From DATGHS01 sp035307785 (GTDB lineage Bacteria > Planctomycetota > Planctomycetia > Gemmatales > Gemmataceae): a stretch of 33,489 nucleotides of DNA. The stretch covers positions 1 through 33,489 of the forward strand of contig DATGHS010000434.1 in the NCBI GenBank assembly GCA_035307785.1, written 5' to 3'. The notes under the pieces are model-generated. The model was not told the DNA's origin and did not search any database. It saw only the letters and a list, made by a program, of their open reading frames with translations. The translations under genes and the position numbers were made by a program. Shown one piece after another: positions 30,368 to 33,489 of the stretch. How positions within the stretch are numbered: position 1 is the first letter of the stretch; each line of letters opens with the position of its first letter.

Positions 30368-30925
30368 CTATCGCGGGCCGGTATCTTTTTTCCGCGCCTC
30401 CAACTCTGCCCTTCGAGCCTTGCAATGTTCCTCGAGGCGATCCTTGAGTATTTTGAGTTCTTCTTCGCTAAGGCCCGGGCAAGATTTCTTCAGCGCGTCA
30501 AAGAAATGAGCTATTTCGTGAGGTTCGTAAGGAAAGCCCACGTTTTTCTGGTCGCGCATAGAGTCCGCAAGCACTTTCTGGTCTGCATTGAGGATTGTCC
30601 AAGCTGGGACGCCTCGCGGCGGGCCATACTTCTCGAAGATTTCCTGGCCGCCTGCATTTTTGACCACATCGATATCGACCAGGACAAAATGTTTTTCCAC
30701 AATTCGGCAGACCTGCCGGTCCGCAAGGTATTTTTCGAATACCCTGCACCAACTTCAGCCAGGTGAGCCGAAAAGGAGAAACACTATTTTGCCCTGCTCC
30801 TTGGCTTGGGCTAGGCCGCCAGTCAATAACTCTGCAGCAGGCCGTTCTTTTTGCTTGGGCTCGTCGCCGTGCACCGGGAGCAAGAACAGCGAAACTAACG
30901 GGATCAATGCTACCATACGGGTCAT
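30368..30925 (-). CDS. Candidate selenoprotein: exported thioredoxin-like protein with in-frame TGA (Sec-x-x-Cys)
   Basis: The ATG at 30925, with GGAGG seven bases upstream, opens a 185-codon frame broken only by TGA at 30757-30755 (codon 57). A signal peptide (MTRMVALIPLVSLFLLPVHG) is followed by EQGKIVFLLFGSPG, then TGA, then SWCRVFEKYLADRQ, so the TGA takes the first position of a thioredoxin-type CxxC (U57-S-W-C60). The same frame continues with EKHFVLVDIDVV, a cis-Pro loop RGVPAWTIL (Pro107), and a helical Lys/Glu tail. Nine bases after the TGA a hairpin with a bacterial SECIS-like loop is found. Read as Sec this is an intact thioredoxin-like selenoprotein; read as stop it is a pseudogene. 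Confidence 0.7.
30725..30745 (-). promoter_or_regulatory. Bacterial SECIS-like stem-loop
   Basis: On the minus strand AGGGTATT (30745-30738) pairs with AATACCTT (30732-30725) over 8 bp with one G-U, around the loop CGAAA. The stem begins 9 bases, and the loop 17 bases, after the UGA. The loop has G at its second position. These match the general bSECIS rule of a small apical loop with an early G about 16-37 bases from the UGA. The criterion is loose, so chance is possible. Confidence 0.55.
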
Positions 30926-30928
30926 ACA

Positions 30929-30954
30929 AATTCCTCCAGAAGAAGTGGTTTCTC
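30929..30954. repeat. 26-base direct repeat, copy 2
   Basis: Identical to 28741-28766. On the minus strand its end supplies GGAGGAATT, the ribosome binding site of the candidate selenoprotein, seven bases before the ATG at 30925. This identifies the unit as a 5'-leader element rather than a random repeat. Confidence 0.9.
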
Positions 30955-30957
30955 TTA

Positions 30958-31006
30958 CCGAACGCTTGGCTAAGCCGACCGGGGTCGGCTTCAACCGTTA
31001 GTTCGG
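30958..31006. repeat. Two-box stem resembling an attC-like fold
   Basis: Outer arms CCGAAC (30958-30963) and GTTCGG (31001-31006) enclose inner arms AAGCCGACC (30972-30980) and GGTCGGCTT (30983-30991), separated by unpaired 8- and 9-base strings, with CGTTAG just inside the right outer arm. The layout recalls integron attC sites, but the outer boxes do not fit the consensus exactly and no integrase is in the window. Confidence 0.4.
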
Positions 31007-31301
31007 CAATGGCATTAACGATGTACCCTTTTGGCAATAACGACAACGCTCGTCCGCCGCAGCCGTTCGTGAGACGAATTATTAGACTGAAGCTGTCTGC
31101 ATTTTAGCGGCACTCATCCCGAACACAATCAAAACTCCAGGTTTTTCAATGACTTTCGCACAGGCCTCCTGAAGTAGGGCAAAAAAGGGCAGCCGGAATA
31201 AATCTGACGATCATCCGATTATTACGAATAGTAGCCTGCGGGTACGTCCTCGACGAGAGCAAGTCGTCTCGTTACGCTTCGCTGATCAGTCGTATCTTCT
31301 A

Positions 31302-31360
31302 CCGAATGCCTTGCATTCGGCCTACCAGACAAGACAATATCAGTCATCTGCATGTCTGGT
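31302..31360 (+). promoter_or_regulatory. Structured 5' leader of the SBP56-like gene
   Basis: Two stems follow each other: CCGAATGC-CTT-GCATTCGG (31302-31320, perfect 8 bp) and ACCAGACA with TGTCTGGT (31324-31331 and 31353-31360, perfect 8 bp, 21-base loop). A further ACGAGA / TCTCGT pair lies upstream (about 31251-31271). The AGGAGG of the gene follows 11 bases later. This could be a cis-regulatory RNA; I recognise no known riboswitch. Confidence 0.4.
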
Positions 31361-31385
31361 CCGCAAACTTCAGGAGGATCGCACC

Positions 31386-32795
31386 ATGAATCGCCGTGAA
31401 TTCCTTACCTCAGTCGCCGCCGGCAGCACGCTCGCTCTCGCCGGGTCTCATCTTTTCGCCGACGAAGAGCGGACCTTCGCCACGCCGGAAGAGGCGCGCA
31501 AGTCGCCGCCGGAGAAGTTGGCCTACGTCATCGGCGTCTACGCCGGCACCGGCGTCAAGAAGCCCGATTATTTGGCCACGATTGACGTCGACCCGGCCTC
31601 GAAGACGTATTCGAAAATCATCCACCGCCTGCCGATGCTCCACGTCGGCGACGAGCTGCACCACTTCGGCTGGAACGCCTGCGCCAGTTGCCACGGCATG
31701 CGCGCCCGGCGTTACCTCATCATCCCCGGCCTCGTGTCCGGCCGCATTCACATCGTTGATACCGAAAAGCCGGCCGAGCCGAAGCTCATCAAGGTCATCG
31801 AGCCGGAAGAGGTCGTGAAAAAGACAAAGCTTACCGCCCCGCACACCGTGCATTGCCTGGCCGACGGTCGCATCATGATTTCGATGCTCGGCAATGAAAA
31901 GCTCGAAGGGCCCGGCGGCTTCCTGCTACTCGACGACAAGTTCAACATTGCCGGCCACTGGGAAGCCGGCACCGAGGGCATGAACTGGAACTACGACTTC
32001 TGGTATCAACCCCGGCACAATGTGATGGTCAGCAGCGAATGGGCCGCCCCCGCCACAACCCGCCCCGGCTTCAACCTCGACGACGTGAAGGCGGGGAAAT
32101 ACGGCCACCATCTGCACTTCTGGGACTGGACCAAGCGCAAGATCGCCAAGAGCATTGACCTGGGCGAAAAGGGTATGATCCCACTCGAAGTCCGCTTCCA
32201 CCACAACCCGCAAAGCACGCACGGCTACGTGGGGGCCGCGCTTTCCAGCGTGATGTGGCATTTCTTCAAAGACGGCGACGAATGGAAAACAGAGAAAGTG
32301 ATCGAGGTGCCGGGCGTCGAACAGAAAGGCTGGCCCTTCCCGGTGCCGGGGCTCATCAGCGACCTGGTCGTCTCGCTCGACGACCGCTGGCTCTACTTCT
32401 CGAACTGGCTGCACGGCGACGTGCGGCAATACGACATCAGCGATCCGGCGAAGCCGAAGCTCACCGGCCAGGTTTGGGTCGGCGGCGTGATCGGCAAAGC
32501 GCCGAAGTTCCACGGCAAACAAGCCACCGGCGGCCCGCAAATGCTGCAACTTAGCCTCGACGGCAAGCGTCTCTATGTCACCGATTCGCTCTTCAGCACC
32601 TGGGACAACCAGTTTTACCCGAATATCGCCAAGCAGGGCTCGCTCATGCTGCAACTCGATGCCGACACGGAAAAGGGCGGCCTGAAGTTGAACGACAAGT
32701 TCTTCGTGGACTTCGGCCAAGAGCCCGACGGCCCGGCCAGAGCGCACGAGATACGCTTCCCGCTGGGCGACTCAACGTCGGATGTGTGGTCGTAG
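31386..32795 (+). CDS. Selenium-binding protein 56 family (methanethiol oxidase-like), exported
   Basis: The ATG at 31386, eight bases after AGGAGG, opens 469 residues. MNRREFLTSVAAGSTLALAG is a twin-arginine-type signal, so the folded protein is probably exported. The family pattern is strong: LHHFGWNACASCHG (Cys99/Cys102, the metal- or selenium-binding CxxC), RRYLIIPGLVSGRIHIVDT, APHTVHCLADG, WNYDFWYQPRHNVMVSSEW, SDLVVSLDDRWLYFSNWLHGDVRQYDI, YVTDSLFSTWDNQFYP, and a terminal HEIRFPLGDSTSDVW. Characterised bacterial relatives are copper-dependent methanethiol oxidases. The CASCH string also fits a haem c site, but this is the normal SBP motif. It is divergent from the candidate selenoprotein. 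Confidence 0.95.
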   Translation: MNRREFLTSVAAGSTLALAGSHLFADEERTFATPEEARKSPPEKLAYVIGVYAGTGVKKPDYLATIDVDPASKTYSKIIHRLPMLHVGDELHHFGWNACASCHGMRARRYLIIPGLVSGRIHIVDTEKPAEPKLIKVIEPEEVVKKTKLTAPHTVHCLADGRIMISMLGNEKLEGPGGFLLLDDKFNIAGHWEAGTEGMNWNYDFWYQPRHNVMVSSEWAAPATTRPGFNLDDVKAGKYGHHLHFWDWTKRKIAKSIDLGEKGMIPLEVRFHHNPQSTHGYVGAALSSVMWHFFKDGDEWKTEKVIEVPGVEQKGWPFPVPGLISDLVVSLDDRWLYFSNWLHGDVRQYDISDPAKPKLTGQVWVGGVIGKAPKFHGKQATGGPQMLQLSLDGKRLYVTDSLFSTWDNQFYPNIAKQGSLMLQLDADTEKGGLKLNDKFFVDFGQEPDGPARAHEIRFPLGDSTSDVWS

Positions 32796-32798
32796 CGC

Positions 32799-32819
32799 TA
32801 GCCCGAAGCGCAAGCGAGG
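32799..32819. repeat. Short repeat-like element TAGCCCGAAGCGCAAGCGAG
   Basis: A 21-base unit beginning with this string lies directly after the SBP56-like stop. It is partly self-complementary (CTTGCGCTTCG). Only one copy is in the window. I suspect it is a dispersed planctomycete intergenic repeat, from memory and unverified. The ribosome binding site of the next small gene abuts it. Confidence 0.4.
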
Positions 32820-32832
32820 CGGAGGATCGGCA

Positions 32833-32994
32833 ATGTCCCACTTCCAGCGCACCGGCAAGAAAACCCGCCCGAAGACAGCGATCAAGGGCAAACGCTACCA
32901 CTGCGCCATCTGCCGCAAGCGCAGCCCAAAACCGGTGAAGACGCCGGCCCCGTGGTACTGCCCGGCATGCCTGAAACAGCGCGAGGAACAATGA
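32833..32994 (+). CDS. Small zinc-ribbon protein (53 residues)
   Basis: The ATG at 32833, seven bases after GGAGG, opens a 53-codon frame (MSHFQRTGKKTRPKTAIKGK). It is very basic and has two cysteine pairs, CAIC and CPAC, spaced about 19 residues apart as in a zinc ribbon. The basic N-terminus suggests nucleic-acid or ribosome binding. It lies 37 bases after the SBP56-like gene and may be read from the same transcript. The specific function is unknown. Confidence 0.72.
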   Translation: MSHFQRTGKKTRPKTAIKGKRYHCAICRKRSPKPVKTPAPWYCPACLKQREEQ

Positions 32995-33099
32995 CCGTGC
33001 AAGCCGCGGGGCGAGTCGTCGAGCCTAGCGGGTTAGCGGAAATGAGCGGAGGGCGGGCCTCGCATCCCTGATCGACCCGCCTCTACCAATTCACGGCAG

Positions 33100-33489
33100 T
33101 TACGCCAAAATGCCCGGCCCGCTGACATCGATCAGAGCCGGGTCTGTCATAATATCGTCAACATTAGCCGCACTGCGCGGCTTGATGCTGATCCCCAGAG
33201 CCATCTGCCCGAAGCCGGCCAATGATGGCTCATCATCCGACGCCGCCAGCAAATCGAGATAGCTCTCTTTCTGCTCTCCGGCGAGCCCGCTCGGCACCGA
33301 ACCAGCGTGCGTGGATGAATCCACATTATTGCCCAATCCGCTCAAGCCATCGCTGTGCAACGCGGCCTCGCCCACAAGTGCGGCCGTCGTCGTTTCATCC
33401 AGGTTGCTCGGCGCATCACCGGTCGGCGGCGGGTCGGCAATGCCTTGTGGGTTGGTGTCGAAGGAATTCAATGCGAACGTCGCGGCAGC
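33100..33489 (-). CDS. C-terminal end of an unknown protein, 5' end beyond the window
   Basis: The frame is open to the right edge (AAATFALNSFDTNPQGIADP...) and ends at 33100 with VSGPGILA. About 129 residues are visible. They are acidic, rich in Asp, Ser, Ala, Gly and Pro, with no membrane segment and no motif I recognise. This composition fits the tail of a large secreted or surface protein. A TTG at 33471 could also serve as a start, but continuity to the edge makes a truncated longer gene more likely. Confidence 0.55.
   Translation of the reverse strand, partial: AAATFALNSFDTNPQGIADPPPTGDAPSNLDETTTAALVGEAALHSDGLSGLGNNVDSSTHAGSVPSGLAGEQKESYLDLLAASDDEPSLAGFGQMALGISIKPRSAANVDDIMTDPALIDVSGPGILA

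Larger units (their letters stand above)
30926..31385. other. Divergent intergenic region with repeats and hairpins (460 bases)
   Basis: No gene is visible. It contains the second 26-base direct repeat (30929-30954), a two-box stem (30958-31006), an A+T-richer stretch (about 31010-31240), and a structured leader in front of the SBP56-like gene (31302-31360). Confidence 0.6.

Noticed and set aside
30368..30994. Two separate hypothetical genes (30368-30700 and 30755-30994)
   Set aside because: They share one frame and one fold, separated only by a single TGA, so they are treated as one gene.
31386..32795. Haem c attachment site (CASCH) in the SBP56-like protein
   Set aside because: CxxC followed by His is part of the normal SBP56 metal/selenium site; nothing else suggests a cytochrome.

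Overview
The window reads as chromosomal DNA from a planctomycete, probably near Pirellulales. This rests on the gene types and on the many palindromic intergenic repeats; there is no rRNA marker. Most of it is moderately GC-rich, but roughly 26.7-30.3 kb is visibly richer in G+C. I saw no tRNA, rRNA, CRISPR array, transposase or integrase.

Layout. (1) 1-6500, minus strand: a respiratory complex I block nuoH-J-K-L-M, with nuoM running off the left edge and no nuoI between H and J. (2) 6.8-11.6 kb, plus strand: lspA with its own promoter and terminator, a large GT-C-like membrane protein, and a membrane-anchored di-haem DUF1111 oxidoreductase. (3) 11.7-17.1 kb, minus strand: an RND-type protein that keeps the periplasmic porter halves but lacks TM2-TM12; a DinB/YfiT-like protein, a conserved unknown protein and MscL; then leuA preceded by a leucine-rich leader peptide and an intrinsic terminator, a classical attenuator layout. 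(4) 17.4-22.8 kb: a small hypothetical protein, a TadZ/CpaE-like deviant P-loop ATPase, an ExeA-like AAA ATPase and a secreted subtilisin-like protein with a degraded catalytic site. (5) 23.0-26.5 kb: a short-chain dehydrogenase, two toxin-antitoxin modules (MazF-type and HigBA) around a Spy/CpxP-like protein, and a membrane-anchored hypothetical protein. (6) 26.7-30.2 kb, all minus strand, GC-rich: a cytochrome P450, a family 2 glycosyltransferase, a small exported protein and a SAM methyltransferase. (7) 30.4-33.5 kb: an exported thioredoxin-like gene interrupted by one in-frame TGA at the first position of a would-be CxxC, with a bacterial SECIS-like hairpin just downstream (candidate selenoprotein); a twin-arginine SBP56/methanethiol-oxidase-like protein; a 53-residue zinc-ribbon protein; and the C-terminal end of an unknown protein leaving the right edge.

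The most interesting signals are the UGA-containing thioredoxin-like gene (30368-30925), the leucine attenuator upstream of leuA (16914-17097), the transmembrane-less RND porter (11677-13530), the pseudo-subtilisin (19966-22785), and several families of perfect or near-perfect palindromes in intergenic gaps. All functional statements come from reading the sequence by eye. No database search was run.
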